The notes below the pieces were generated by a model. It made no database searches. It was not told the origin of the DNA and saw nothing but the letters and a program-made list of their open reading frames with translations. DNA of 64,000 bases from Acanthopleura granulata (taxonomy: Eukaryota; Mollusca; Polyplacophora; Chitonida; Chitonidae). The position numbers and the translations under genes were made by a program. Positions 25,210-37,123 of the stretch are shown piece by piece; position 1 is the first letter of the stretch, and every line of letters begins with the position of its first letter. The stretch is from positions 26,182,983-26,246,982 of the forward strand of contig JABBOT010000003.1 of the NCBI GenBank assembly GCA_016165875.1, given 5' to 3'.

Positions 25210-28200
25210 TTCAACAGACTGAAGTTAAATGCATCTTTGTAGGGCTGTTATGAAAAAATAACTATGAAGAGACATCACATAAACAAAATTGACGAAGATC
25301 TCGTTTGCACAAACTTGCCACAAGTGGGTTTCTTCGAGCAAATCTCCTGAAATCTCATGAAGTGCTTCGGCGACGAATGTAATCTTTTCATCTTAGGCCA
25401 CATAGGCAAATAGTCACAAACACCCGTGTATAACACTGAGAGGTTTGCTAAATATAGATTTGTAAACAGTGTAATAATACCGAGGAATCAGTATGAGAGA
25501 ATGCTATGAATTAATGAAGCAGATTAATTATCACAGAACAGTTATTGAAAAATTATCAATCATCTATAAATCAGTGAGATAAAAAGTCCCAAAATATAGG
25601 TCAAGTTATGGTGATGTGATCTTCCCGGAAGTCACCCCACTCTGGCCTTAGTTTAGACTTGAGCAGGTTGTTTACTTAAAAGCAGTGTGTTTAAGCAGAA
25701 TATCTTATGAATCTTAAATAAACTCGGACAAAGTTTGTCTAGATGCCAGTATAAGTGCTACAGGTGAACTGCGCTGACCTCGCTTTCACTGGTACGGCGA
25801 AAAACGCGGGCAGGTTGCCATATCTGCTGCTTGCACAGCTGACGATAGTGTTTTAACTACCTCGTATAAACGTTCCGTCCACAATGGAAACTTTTTGCGA
25901 TGCTCAAACTTACACACGGCGCATGACAAGCCAGCTGTTACCGTCAATTGCAAAGAATTAGCCCTTAAGCTACTCTGACTTGCTTTGGCAGTTCGTCGCA
26001 AACAAGTTCAGATAACTGTACATCTTTTAATTCACGAGGAGACACAGGTGTAATTTTTAAATTAATGGAACAATCCTCACCTTGATTTGTCTATGTCATA
26101 GCATGTAAATAAATTTTGTAAACATGGCTGTCATTGCTTTTTGAGATATTGTTTCACTGCTTTGTTAAGCCGTTACTAATGTGACTCTACGCTTGAATCT
26201 AAGGGGTATAGTCAGCTACACTAGTCTAATTGGTGAAAAGTTGCACAGCCTTGATTAAAACGCTAGTCAAATAAGCCAGAAAACATTTGGATATCCAGGG
26301 TTTTGAAACGTGTGCACAGAGTTTGTCTTCTTCCACCGGAGTATTCGAACAATGGTGCTTGTAGTTATTTCTGTGTGACAATATCTACAGAACTATATCG
26401 CTCCATCCTAAGACTTGTAACAAACGTCTTATGTTACATCTAAGAATTACCAAAGGCATTTTTCACGCATTTAATTATTAACGACTATATATTTGAAGGA
26501 GCGATTAAGTAACTTTATGTACGGATAACGAGAATACATAGAAAACACAGTTTTACTCAAACTTTTAGCTTAAATTTAATTTTCATGAACATTTTTTGTC
26601 TGATACAAACGTGTAACACAAAATATTGCAAAGCTGTATACACTCCCAGAAGCGGTTTAATCTTATTTTGGTTTTGGCCTAAAGTACGATCTAATCACCT
26701 GAACAAGAAGTGGGTTTGCCAATTACATAGTCAAGATAAGGCCAAAGCGATGTATCCAGGCGGGCATGAATGTCCTTAAAGAATGGTTATAATAGAGGTT
26801 GGCGATCCCGATCGTCTTAAGTCATGTTGTATTCTGACAGCTGTGAAGACTTACAATTTGGTTAAAGATTAGCTAACTGCGATGCCAGATTGACTTGGCG
26901 GAATGTTAACCGAACACTACTGGAATGACCGATTTTTGCTGAACTGGATTAAGCATTGCATACAATGAAAGTACGAAATGTATCCTCCTCTGGGGAGTGG
27001 GTTGTCATTGATGGATGCCGTTCAGTGTAAAAAATCAAAATTAAAAAAGAAATACCTTTCAGCCCCAAGAAACAAAAAATAAAAGTATGAAACAAATATC
27101 TAACACCGCTAGAGCTGTGTGTAAACTGATAATTGGAATTCCTTACATCATGATTTTGGCCATTTGACAAAATTCTATCATTCTTGTAGTGTTGAAGAAT
27201 GGATACAAATATAATGAGAGACAGTAAATACTTAATCTGTGTGGTTTTTGAAGCAGTGTTAGGATCCGTATTCAGTTGATAAAATAGTCAGACTATTAAA
27301 TCTAAACTCCAAAAACCTGTTGAACAAAAATCAAAAATTTTGAATGGCTGGAAACAATAAAACAAGGCATAAAACATAGGAAGAAATTGGTGAACGTCTT
27401 TTAATCTGTACAGCAGATCTTGGTGACACTTTTATCACTGTTTGTTAGCGTTTCAGTCAATGCAAAACCAGGGATTTGAACAGTGGAAATAAACGTTTCA
27501 TGTATTTCAAACTTTGCACACTACTATCCATGAACACCAGCCAAGTTAAATACACTCATTGATGTTGCTCCCTTGCGGGGGCTTCAGACAGTACCTGCAT
27601 GTATTCTGTGTATGCCAAAACAATTGATCTCCAGGACTTCATACTTTGACAGCTTTCTTTAAAATGGCACGTATAATATACGTTTTATCTTTTTGGGCCA
27701 ATTCCCCAATGTCCTGATCTAACCACTGTCATGTATAAAAAACACAACTGGTGAATAAAACTTATGATCGTGTTAAAAATGCAGTACAGTCGTATTTCAC
27801 CTGGGTCAAGCACCAGTCATTGCAATGAAGTTCCTTCTTGCTGCGTATTCTGTAGTCATTTGGAAATAACTGCTTCCCCTATATATTCCATATGTTGTTT
27901 CTTTCATAATCAAGCAGTCAGTTGGTGCGGCTGGAAACAAGTCTTACCCATACATCCGGGTTTCCTATCTTCCCAGCTGATCTATATTGGTGAAAACTCT
28001 GCATGTGCGCATCACTTGACTCATATTTGGCCTCAAGTTCCGTTTGTTTACCTCCAGTCTGGCCTCTGCTGTAAATGTGCAAAGTACTACTTCATTCCGA
28101 CATTGTGGCGGCTCTTCAAGTATCTCTACAGGCGTGATTTATTCTATCGCAACTGTATGACCGGCACTAGCTGTGGCAGCCCTGACCTATAACAGTATAC

Positions 28201-28429
28201 CACAAGAAGAAAACAACACAAATTTTAGTACATGAATCTTATATTATATCTGTTACCACACTCCTGTTACCTCTTCCCAACAACACATGATTTGTGTATG
28301 GTCAGAACAGAACAACAATTTAAGACATCATTGTGGAGAAGAAACCATTCTGGGCGTAGGCCTATCTGTCATCGACCAAAGCAAACATCGCGAGACAAGG
28401 TGTTCAAAACACAATATCAGCCCTCAGTA
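25210..28429. other. Gene-free stretch
   Basis: No supported gene. The longest frame (27764-28192, plus strand, 142 codons) is cysteine-rich but lacks splice sites, a signal peptide or a recognisable domain, so it is not called. Confidence 0.45.
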
Positions 28430-28784
28430 AGGGAGTTTCGAGTTAGAACTCTTTTGTCACAAAAGGTAAAAAAAAGTCCAACTGTATCATGTAACTTGTC
28501 AAAATGTCAGGCAGTTTGTGTTGACTTTAATACACCGGTCCCCTGTCTCGTTGTGTTAAGGAGGTGCAAAACCAGCTTTTATTCTTTCAAGAACTTCCTA
28601 AGTTAAAAACCATCCAGCTCCTCAATTTCCTCCATCTAAATAATTTTTTGTGACATATTTCTTAGGCTCCATGTTATAGTAAACTTGATCAGAAATAGTT
28701 GCCTAACATTTTTAACAGGTCACATGGTACAGTAGGACTGTCCTCACCTTTAGTGATTAAAGAGTTCGAACTCAAAACTCCCCA
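28430..28784. mobile_element. MITE copy 2 (about 354 bp)
   Basis: This is homologous to the element at 1058-1422 over its whole length. It has the same left end (gggagtttcgagttagaact), internal blocks in the same order (ctcctcaatttcctccat, tgttatagtaaac, acaggtcacatggtacag) and the same inverted right end (gagttcgaactcaaaactcc). It is more diverged and the flanking TA duplication is not intact. A 124-codon open frame crossing it is not a gene. Confidence 0.8.
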
Positions 28785-28985
28785 ATTGATTTGCTAGACT
28801 CACGCAGTAAAGAGTGTACGAATTTACAATTGGTCAGTATAAGTACAAGTTATTCAAATCATAGCAACTAATCCTTAAGTGTACATTGTTATACACACAT
28901 CTATCTGTGTTTATGAAAGACCCACCAACAGCCACAAAAATATCATCAATCATGTCATTATATACATGTCAACAATGTACGTAGG

Positions 28986-29092
28986 TTTCCCTGGGCACTG
29001 TCTGGTTTCCTCCCACCACAATACGTGTCAGTGACATATTCTTATATTCTTAAATACGGCGTAAAACACCAATCATACGAATAAATAAATAC
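28986..29092 (+). mobile_element. SINE family A, truncated
   Basis: Only the 3' part remains: ctggtttcctcccaccacaa, then aatacggcgtaaaacaccaa followed by a taaataaat tail. Confidence 0.75.
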
Positions 29093-29265
29093 ATTTCATC
29101 AAATTGAATGTGACCACGGACACAGTTAGGTTATCAACGAGTTGATCAGAACATCTAAATACAATCCACTTTGAAAACTAATCAGGAATTCTAGGGCCCC
29201 AAAATAACAAAGCTTGATTTAATCTAGCTTTGTGGAGTTCGTTTCAGGTACTGGTCCCGGTTCAT

Positions 29266-29370
29266 ATTTATTTATTTAGAATATTTCACTTATACGACTG
29301 CGGTCAGCATTATGGTGGGAGGAAACCCGGCAGAGACCGGGAGTAATCCGCAAGCAGACCTTCCCAGGTA
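29266..29370 (-). mobile_element. SINE family A, truncated
   Basis: Minus-strand fragment with a tttatttattt tail, aatatttcacttatacgact, ggtgggaggaaacccggcag and ccttcccagg. It lacks the tRNA-like head. Confidence 0.75.
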
Positions 29371-29751
29371 CCAGTTTATAAAGCTAACGCTTACGCTTAA
29401 TTCCTTAAACGCATTTACTGTCGTTATGTATGTCGTCACTATGTTTTATCAATGACCTTACACCAAACACAAATTACGACTTGTTTGATCAGAAAAAAAT
29501 CCATGTGGTTGTATCCACCGTTTATTTTATTACAAAGGTACACATTACATATGTAGCAATACGCTGACAAAATTGAACTGACATTTTCGTTTATTGTCTC
29601 TTTCATGGACGGATCGCAGCTGACTTACTGTTATGCTGTCTTCATGGAAATATAACAGGCATAGCGAACTTTAATAATTGTGTATAATCATACATGTTGA
29701 TTTAAACCTGTCATAAGGAGAGAATGAATGAATGATTATGGCGCAACGCCA

Positions 29752-30122
29752 CGCCTCGGTGGCCTAGTAGTTAGAGCGTCGTGCTCGAGGTCCTGAGATC
29801 CCTGTTCAAGCTTGGGTGGGGTCGTAAAAGACTTTAATACTGGTGCTTGTTGCTGCCCCGTGTGGCGCTCAGCATTGAGAGGTGATACCAAGGAAACATG
29901 AGTGGTTGGCCCGGTGTCAGTATAATGTGACTGGGTACGATGTCATATCTGGTGTCTTCGAAATGAAGACAATGTTCCAATGGCGGCAGCACTTTGACGT
30001 CATGGGCTCGACCCTCAACAAGAAGACACAGTACACATACATTCCAAGGACTCCTCGTCGTCATATGATTGAAACATTGTTAAGTACGACGTTAAACCCC
30101 AAGCACATAATCACTCACCCAC
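29752..30122 (+). mobile_element. SINE family B, near full length
   Basis: A second tRNA-derived SINE, about 370 bp. The head reads ctcggtggcctagtagttag with a B-box-like gttcaagcttgg. The body includes cggcccggtgtcagtataat-type sequence (here ggcccggtgtcagtataatg), ggcggcagcactttg and ctcctcgtcgtc. The tail is agtacgacgttaaaccccaa then tcactcacccactca. Diverged relatives lie at 35213-35572 and 47164-47483, and a tail fragment at 43840-43955. Confidence 0.85.
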
Positions 30123-31385
30123 TCAGCCATATCGTGACGACATAGCAGAGACGAGGTCGGAGTCTTGGTCAGTGTGGAGGAATAGTGACTGCGTTGTGTC
30201 ACATTACAGCAGTTATCTCTATCTCTCGTCATGCTTTTACTGTTCTTTTACTGTTGTCACAACCGCCTTGGTGACAAAATGCGGCCGACGACGCTCATGG
30301 GGCAAACAAGGCCGTTTTACATCCACTGAAGTCAATACGGTGTCTAAGCCTGGGCATGTCGCCAGGGAACGATTTGCCAGTAATTTGTGTAATTCACTGA
30401 GGCTTCCTCCTCCCACAAAGCTGACGGCCATTTACAAGTTACAATTTATACATGTGACGTTAAGCAACAAAGAATCAATCTCTGCCTGGCTTGAAGCATG
30501 GTGCGGTTTGTCACTAGAAGTAGTGTCCCTTATTCCGACTAATGCAATCTGTATATCAGGCCTATGTAAAACATTTTTCGTTGTATTTACCACAAATGAT
30601 AAGTGTTAAGATAGAACAACGTAATTCATGCATAACACATTGAGAACCTTTATGTCAACCAAATCTACCTGCATTACACGTTACGTCAGGTGTCTACGAC
30701 ATGAGACTCCATTAAGACGGCAGAAACATCAAGTTATGGCTCATACTGGTCAGAAACGATGTTAAAAGCGCAAGCAAGTGATTCAGAGATGATTGTGGTG
30801 CCATTGATGTCTAGTGCACCAAGCGTTAATTGTGAATGATTATCTCGAAGGATCAGTGTTACTGTTTGACTAGCAAGATTATTAACACCAGTCAGAATTG
30901 CCTTTGTATCTTCAGGAGACTATTGAGAGAGTTTTGGCAAAACATCAATCATTGCAAATCTTGACAAATTTTAGCTATTATTTCAAAGTTGCTCAGATAA
31001 CTCCATTTCTCAAAGTTCCAACCTCGCCTGTCCACGTTTTACCGTTCCAATTTGATTATAAATTTCCCCAAAGTTATAAAATGGGTAGCCTTCTGGCGTT
31101 TCAAAACGTTAGAACTGTTTTAAGACGACAGATGGTGCAGGTACGAATCTGATGCAAAATGAAAGGCATTAAGAGTTATACTTGGTAAATAGAAAAAGTC
31201 TGATCTGATTAGTGAATATGGACTTTTTGTCAAAAATCTCCCATATTGCCTCCTTCACACTGTAAATGAATAGACCAAGGGTCTATAAATTTGTCAGATA
31301 TATGTTTTATTGGCAAATCTCTGGAGAATAAGGTAAATCCACATACGTGGAAGGAAGACAAAATTAACTTCTGAACATAAGTTTG

Positions 31386-31389
<4 letters not shown>
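30123..31389. other. Gene-free stretch
   Basis: No exon that I can support. A 145-codon plus-strand frame (30172-30609) has no recognisable domain and no convincing splice context. Confidence 0.45.

Positions 31390-31390
<1 letters not shown>

Positions 31391-31464
<74 letters not shown>
31391..31464. repeat. (AT)37 microsatellite
   Basis: A perfect alternating AT run of 74 bases, likely length-polymorphic and cruciform-prone. Confidence 0.98.
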
Positions 31465-31468
<4 letters not shown>

Positions 31469-31544
31469 TTCTGTTAAAACAGCCTAATTATGACTGAATA
31501 AAATCACGAAGTATTTCAATATTATTTCTTCTCCCAAAGATACC

Positions 31545-32420
31545 GCCGTGTCTTTCCTTAGTGGCAAGGAGCAGGTGTTGTCTTCTTGGCATTCTCACCC
31601 GTCTTTTCAGCGTTCTCTCCATGTACAGACATGCTGCGAAATAAGCAAATAAACGCAGTGAATAAAAGTTTTTTGCAGCCTTAGTTTGATATACGAATTC
31701 AGAGTTTAATTTTCTTTATCCTTATTTGGTTTTTTTTCTTTTTGGCTTTTTGTTGCTTTCTACCATCACTTGCAGAGTTAACAATATTCAGATTACATAT
31801 ATGCCTTGAAGAACTTTTAAGCCAACACTTAAATGCCAGCAATAATAATCCCTACGTACTTTATCTGATTTCCACGACCTTCAACCATACGTTTCGTGCC
31901 TTTGATTGTTATCCTTCTTCTTTTCTTGGTAACACTTTCGTGGTCTTTTCTGTCGTCCCGTGAGAGTTTCGGAGCTCTTCCTCTCAGCCTACTCTTGCGT
32001 CTTTTGCTGCCCTCTTTTTAACCTCTTTTCTTTTTATGATAATAAGGTCCAGTCGTCTTTGTCATCACTGTAGTTTTCACTGGCCCCAGTTTCTTTGCCC
32101 TTCTCTACACATTTGAAATTGTCTGCATTGTGTAGTTTGACAACTTAGTCTTCGTCTTTCCCCTCCCCAGCGGTTCTGTCATTGTCATTTCCATCCTCAG
32201 GGGTTCTGTCACCATTCTGAAAGCTGGAATCAGCTATAGGAACCGTAGAGGCCTTCTTTTCTTTCGCTGCTTTTCTCCTCCCCCTATTGCCCTTCTCTCA
32301 GGTACGCATATCTGCCACATTTGTTTCCACAACTCTGGGTTCCTTTTCACAATCACTGAACATACCTTTTCGTAACAAAATATCCATTCCTGTAAAGGTA
32401 ACATAGATAGAACAAGATAC
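31545..32420 (-). other. Lysine/arginine-rich interrupted reading frames, unresolved
   Basis: On the minus strand this region has an unusually long charged frame interrupted by stops. Going from about 32400 downward, one frame runs through SDCEKEPRVVETNVADMRT, then a TGA, then a basic stretch and GDRTPEDGNDNDRTAGEGKD, then a TAA, then FKCVEKGKETGASENYSDD. A separate piece at 31559-31632 follows a good acceptor (tttgcttatttcgcag) and reads MSVHGENAEKTGENAKK to a stop. It may be the 3' UTR of the gene at 32693, a decayed gene, or exons I cannot join. Purine-rich DNA alone also yields Lys/Arg-rich frames, so coding status is doubtful. Confidence 0.2.
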
Positions 32421-32692
32421 AGATACATCTAACCAACAAATCTGGGCCAATTTAAAAAAAAATAAATATATGAGATGCAGATGTCTGAGAGACAATTGCA
32501 AACGTCTATTTGCTTAGCACACTGTCAAAAGTAGAAAGTAATGTCACCACTGTCTAGTGCTCAGATATCGGGTGATTTTTGTAATAAACGTACATAAAAG
32601 TAGTAGAATCGATTTTAAATAAGCCTGTACCAACCTGCTTTCAAAAAGTTCTTCCTGCTGATTGACAGGTGTATAAGACGTGAGAACTAACA

Positions 32693-33188
32693 TCAGACTT
32701 CCGTGTCCAGGCCGTCGAGTTGTGGGCTGTTTTCAATGGTTTTCGTCCGCTTAGCCCACGTCGTGTTGTGTGGCACATAGAGGGTGGTGTTGACAGCGAT
32801 CGTGTCTCGATACTTCCTCATAGAATACAGCTCGTCCTCCTTATACAAGATGAACGTGTGGCGCCAGGTCATCTCGGAGTCCTTTGACACATAAAAGAAA
32901 ATATTATTATAACACTGATACATTTAATATTCCTCAATTCCCATCATACATCAGATTATTATACGTATTGGAGAAAAAGGGGAATAGAAAAGAATAGAAT
33001 TTATTCAAACACTATCATTATTATATTCTTATAGTTATATAAATTACCTGAACAGTATCCTTTGCTTGGTCTAAAGGTTTTCTTGGATAACCAAGTCGTT
33101 GGATCGCTGCCGCCAGGATCCATCCGAAAGCCCAAGGGGCATTTGGGCATGATAGTTCTGCAACCACAGTGCTGAATATCGCACCCAT
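32693..33188 (-). CDS. Uncharacterised 109-residue protein, two coding exons
   Basis: Coding exons are 33188..33048 and 32881..32693. The donor is CAG|GTAATT and the acceptor atgtgtcaaag, removing a 166-base intron in phase 0. The start ATG at 33188 (cgacATGG) is the first in frame. The exon itself begins at about 33235 after ttcttgcag. The protein has a hydrophobic N-terminal stretch (residues 16-30, NAPWAFGWILAAAIQ), a basic turn (RLGYPRKP) and a tryptophan/tyrosine-rich second half (SEMTWRHTFILYKEDELYS, MRKYRDTIAVNTTLY). I recognise no family. One caution is that the first exon is also open in another frame that is cysteine-rich (CDIQHCGCRTIMPKC), but that frame does not join the second exon in phase. 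A probable non-coding first exon ends at 33567 with donor AAGG|GTAAGT. Confidence 0.6.
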
Positions 33189-33566
33189 GTCGGTGATCCG
33201 TGGAGGAAATTTCTCCCTGCGAGTTAGAAAACTGTCTGCAAGAACTCGTGTTAGTTAACACATCCATAATTAGTATGACTACAATGGTATTCGTCAAGCA
33301 TTTGCCTGAAATAATGCACAAACGAATGCCTTACTAACTATGTAGTCATTTCCACATTTGGCTCGCCAAAAACTTAGGCTTATACAAAAACCTCACAGTG
33401 GTTATTAGATTATTATGTGTATTTTAGCCGACAATATATTGGACTTATGTACATGCATAACTAAAATAGGGATGTGATAAATCGGTCGACTAAGTGGCCT
33501 TCAACTTCAAGAATTCTATTAAGAACACTGAGAAAGAACAGAAAAAGGTCATTACGCCCCACTTAC

Positions 33567-33700
33567 CCTTAGCCGAAAGGGATTCCCTCCTTGTCAGTCG
33601 TCAGCTTAATAATGTCCAAGAGAGACGATGGCTCTCGGATCGTGAGCAGCAACACCATCCAAATGGTGTTGACTGAGACTAATTGACCGTGCACAGTTAC
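33567..33700 (-). other. Probable non-coding first exon of the 109-residue gene
   Basis: A strong donor (AAGG|GTAAGT) at 33567/33566 lies 330 bases upstream of the acceptor at 33236. The frame joined to the coding exon has a stop just upstream and no ATG, so this part is untranslated. It carries a short upstream ORF starting MVLLLTIREP. The transcription start was not located; the upper limit is approximate. Confidence 0.4.
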
Positions 33701-33853
33701 AGTCACTCTTTAACCTTGTAGCATCTTCTGTGTAGCTGACACAAGTCTTAACATTGTTTTGTCACAGTATATATCCGTCACAAACCAGCCAAGTATTGTC
33801 GGCAGCGTGCCGGCTGATAGCGAAACGAACAACTCAAAGCGGGACAATCGCTC

Positions 33854-34405
33854 TGACGTGACAGTTGTTGACGTCGTCCAGCTGTCACGTGTGACGTCAC
33901 TGTCACTCGGCTCGCATCGGAAAATGACGTTACATATCCGGTAAATGTAGTTAGGGCATGACAGCAAACAAACGGCAGTAACTGTGGAAGACCATTGGAA
34001 ATATCAAAGGAATATTTTCCACTTTATTAGGTGAAACATTTTCTGTGTATTAGTTTGTTTGCTTGCCTTATAAACAGTTTGTATTATGACGTAGTTTATA
34101 CCGGTAAATTATAAATATTCTATATATCTGGTGTTCACTGCCATACCTGTAGTATGTATATGTACAAGTTTGTTCCATTACCGCGATCTTGGATATGCAT
34201 TTTGATTTAAATAACACTTGATTGTTATGGGGACCCATCAAACGCCAAACAGCAGGACCTTGACGTTATTTCATTTACGTCAAATGCTCCCTTTCCCGAC
34301 TCATCATAATGACGTCTCATTAAAGACTGCGCCATGTTACAACAGAAATATTGTAAATATCTTGTAATATTGTACACGTTGCGCTACAATTAAGTTTTGA
34401 CGTAA
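33854..34405. promoter_or_regulatory. Cluster of CRE/ATF-like sites
   Basis: One perfect palindromic CRE (TGACGTCA at 33892-33899) and about eight TGACG or CGTCA half-site motifs occur in 550 bases: 33854, 33869, 33925, 34087, 34261, 34278, 34310 and 34398. A CACGTG E-box lies at 33886-33891. TGACGTCA binds bZIP factors of the CREB/ATF family. The cluster lies 150-850 bases upstream of the putative first exon of the minus-strand gene ending at 32693, so it may be its promoter or enhancer. The assignment is inferred from position and motif density only. Confidence 0.45.
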
Positions 34406-34551
34406 CAATGACTGAAGGCTCCGCTTCCCACTAGCGTCACATAACGGGATTCAAAAATATGTCGCCTTCTCATTGTCTGCGATTCAAAGGCTGAAAATAA
34501 ATCTTTTGCTCCGAACGTGTATTGTGTTAAGCTTAATGCATATACATATCG

Positions 34552-34698
34552 AGGTGCCTCCGTGACCGAGGGGATTAGCGCGCTAGTGCAGCGTAATCAC
34601 CCATGCGATCGCTGTGAGTTCAATCCCAGCTCATGCTGGCTTCCCCTGAGATCGTACAAGGTGGGAATGTCCACCAATCAAATAAATCAATCAAATAT
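34552..34698 (+). mobile_element. SINE family A with internal deletion
   Basis: The tRNA-like head is clear (gtgcctccgtgaccgagggg, tagcgcgctagtg, B-box-like gagttcaatcccag). It passes into gctggcttcccc and ends abruptly at caccaatcaaataaatcaat, missing most of the conserved body. Confidence 0.8.
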
Positions 34699-34861
34699 AT
34701 ATCGACGGTCAAAGACAGCAAAGAATTAAAGTACGAAAACATGATACGGCCAAACTGCACACCCTATGGCATATTACTGGCGAACATTCCTACATGTGCC
34801 TTATGTCATATTCGTGGAAGGCCAGCAATCCTCTGGGAGCTCACACAGCGTAACACTGTCA

Positions 34862-35000
34862 ATCATTTATTACCACCAAGGCCTCAAGAACAAAGAAAGC
34901 AGGGGGATCCTTACCACCACCCACCACCCCCACCCCTGTTTGAGAATGGGACTGAGCCCAAGTCTCGTGTGACCACGTTAACCACACGGTCAGGACTTGC
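34862..35000 (+). repeat. Dispersed repeat, family C
   Basis: Contains ttattaccaccaaggcctca and later gagaatgggactgagcccaa, in the same order as the copies at 1-110 and 40370-40520. It has an insertion of C/A-rich sequence (accaccacccaccaccccca) in the middle. Confidence 0.5.
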
Positions 35001-35212
35001 TCCTCTGATTAGGATGTGCACCGAGGCAACCCAGATTATCAGCGAACTATTCAGATCCCCATACATACGTACGTAACCGTGGCGACGACAGCACTAGGCA
35101 ATGCAAATTATCAATCACATGGAACTTTCGAGGCTCTTAAGTACTAACGTCGTTACATGACTTAAGAATACTCCACCCATCAAACAGAACATATACACAG
35201 ATACTGTATACC

Positions 35213-35572
35213 GCCTGACAGTCTCGGTGGTTAGAGCGTCCCTCTCAAGGTCGGGAGATCCGGGATCAATCCAGGGTAGGGGCATATCATCAAAGAATTT
35301 AAAAATGGTACTTGTTTGCTGCCTCGCATAACACTGGCACTGAGAGATAAGAACAAGGAAACACGACTGGTCGGCCCGGTGTCAGTATAATTTGACTGCG
35401 TGGGGTGTCATGTCTGGTGTCTTTGGCATGATGCTCCAGTGGTGGCAGCACTTTAGCTTAATGGTCTTGCCCTGCCACAAGTGGACACAGCATATTTACA
35501 TTCAAGGGACTCCTCGTCGTCGAATGACTAAAAAATTGTTGAGCGCAGCGTAAAAACAAAAGCACACAGACA
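35213..35572 (+). mobile_element. SINE family B, full-length but diverged
   Basis: Same order of blocks as the copy at 29752: gtctcggtggttagagcgtc, cggcccggtgtcagtataat, ggtggcagcactttag, gggactcctcgtcgtcgaat and a tail ending in cgtaaaaacaaaagcacac. Confidence 0.85.
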
Positions 35573-37031
35573 TACATATGTAAAGATACCATTATTCTAG
35601 GGGAAAAATGATTAACAAATGACTTACACAAGGTTATACAAATAGGCCTTACAAAAGATCGAACAAAACAAACACGAAGACGCCTGAATAAGTTGAATAT
35701 TTGAACAAAATAGACAAATAGTACAAATGACAATAATATACAAAACAATACAGATAATTACAAAATTATATAGTTTCTTACTGGTGGCAGCGTCCAAATC
35801 CGGATGGGATATTCCAGCTTCCAAAGGTAAGTCAGTCCACTTAACTATAGAATCCACAGTCCTTGGGAATTCTCAAATCAAAAAATCAAATTCTCAAATT
35901 CAGTCCTCGGAAATATTTACAAAGTCATCTTCAGGGTAAATTGGGATGAAATGTACGTAATAGCACAAAGAGACAATGAGCGATACAAACTCTAAAGAAC
36001 GTCTCAGAAAATAGCAAATCGCGAAGCACAAGCTGACAACGTAAGAAACAGGAACATAAAATCACGCATGTCGAATAGCATGAAAGCCGATATCTCCAAA
36101 TCCCACAAAATCCTTCAAGGTATGCGAGAGTAAATATGGCTGCTCTCAAAATGGACATTAGTAAATGACTGCGAAACTTCTCACTTCGTCGCTCATATTC
36201 TTAAACTAACGTAAAAAAAATTCTGGATGTTTTGATGGTAAACAGGTTTAAAACATGGATACATCTTTCCAGAACGTTCGCTCTATGTACAATGACACGA
36301 AACTCATGAACATAGAAGACTCGAGAACGCACGATTGAATTCCAGAGAAGACAACACAGAGGGCAAAATGCAGGTCAGACGCTGACCCGGTTAGCGCAAA
36401 AACAAAATTACCCAAAAATATAATACATTATTTTAAAGAGGGGGTTCGTAACGCACACATACACCGCCATGATTCTCACCCTTAAATGATAACTCTAAAC
36501 TCAGATCAGAGTTAGCCCCCTTGGTCAAGGAGTACTCCACATGTTGCCGACTGATACAGTTTAGGCACTGTTTAAATTCAGTTTTCCCTCTTTCGGTTCT
36601 GGCTTTGAGTGATGAGAATTACAGGTACCGTGCTGAGATCGGTGTTTCACTTCGCGCTATCCGCTTTCCTTAACCCATAAACCTGACGGACGGCATATAT
36701 GTGAAAAATTCTTGGGCATGGCATTAAACTCCAGTCATTCAGTCAATCAATAGAGGGCTAGTAGTTTCAACCTAAGTAACAGAGATTTGAGGCTTGGTGA
36801 GGGGTTAGGGAAGGGTTAAAGACATCGTAGCTTGTGCCAGTTACGTAGACGAATCAACGTCATGAAAAAAATGAATTAGAGGCAAGTAAAATATGTCTTA
36901 CAACAAAATTGTCCAACCTTTACGTATAGATCTAGGGGCATCTGAGAAAATCATTCACACTGTGCACTGTAATTGTTACATGTCGGCCTAATTAAAGATA
37001 AGATCACAAGCAGATGTTTTGAAAGTTTATG
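35573..37031. other. Gene-free stretch between SINE B and the GH3 gene
   Basis: No supported exon. A weak SINE-like tail lies around 36690-36750 (gtgaaaaattcttgggcatg, ggcattaaactccagtcatt). Confidence 0.45.
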
Positions 37032-37037
37032 TTTATT
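37032..37037 (-). terminator. Polyadenylation signal of the GH3 gene
   Basis: AATAAA on the minus strand (TTTATT as written), 87 bases beyond the GH3 stop codon. It is the first such hexamer downstream of the stop. Confidence 0.55.
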
Positions 37038-37123
37038 TATGTTACAACGGCATGACTGAATACAGGCAGCATTACAGGCAGCCAAAACTGAAATCGAAAT
37101 ACAGCAGAGATGGAATGTTCACT

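Noticed and set aside
27764..28192. 142-codon cysteine-rich plus-strand open frame
   Set aside because: No signal peptide, splice sites or recognisable cysteine spacing; not distinguishable from a chance frame.
28232..28606. 124-codon plus-strand open frame
   Set aside because: Mostly inside MITE copy 2; the frame is not kept in copy 1.
34633..35076. 147-codon plus-strand open frame
   Set aside because: It runs through SINE A and family C repeat DNA and has no domain or splice context.
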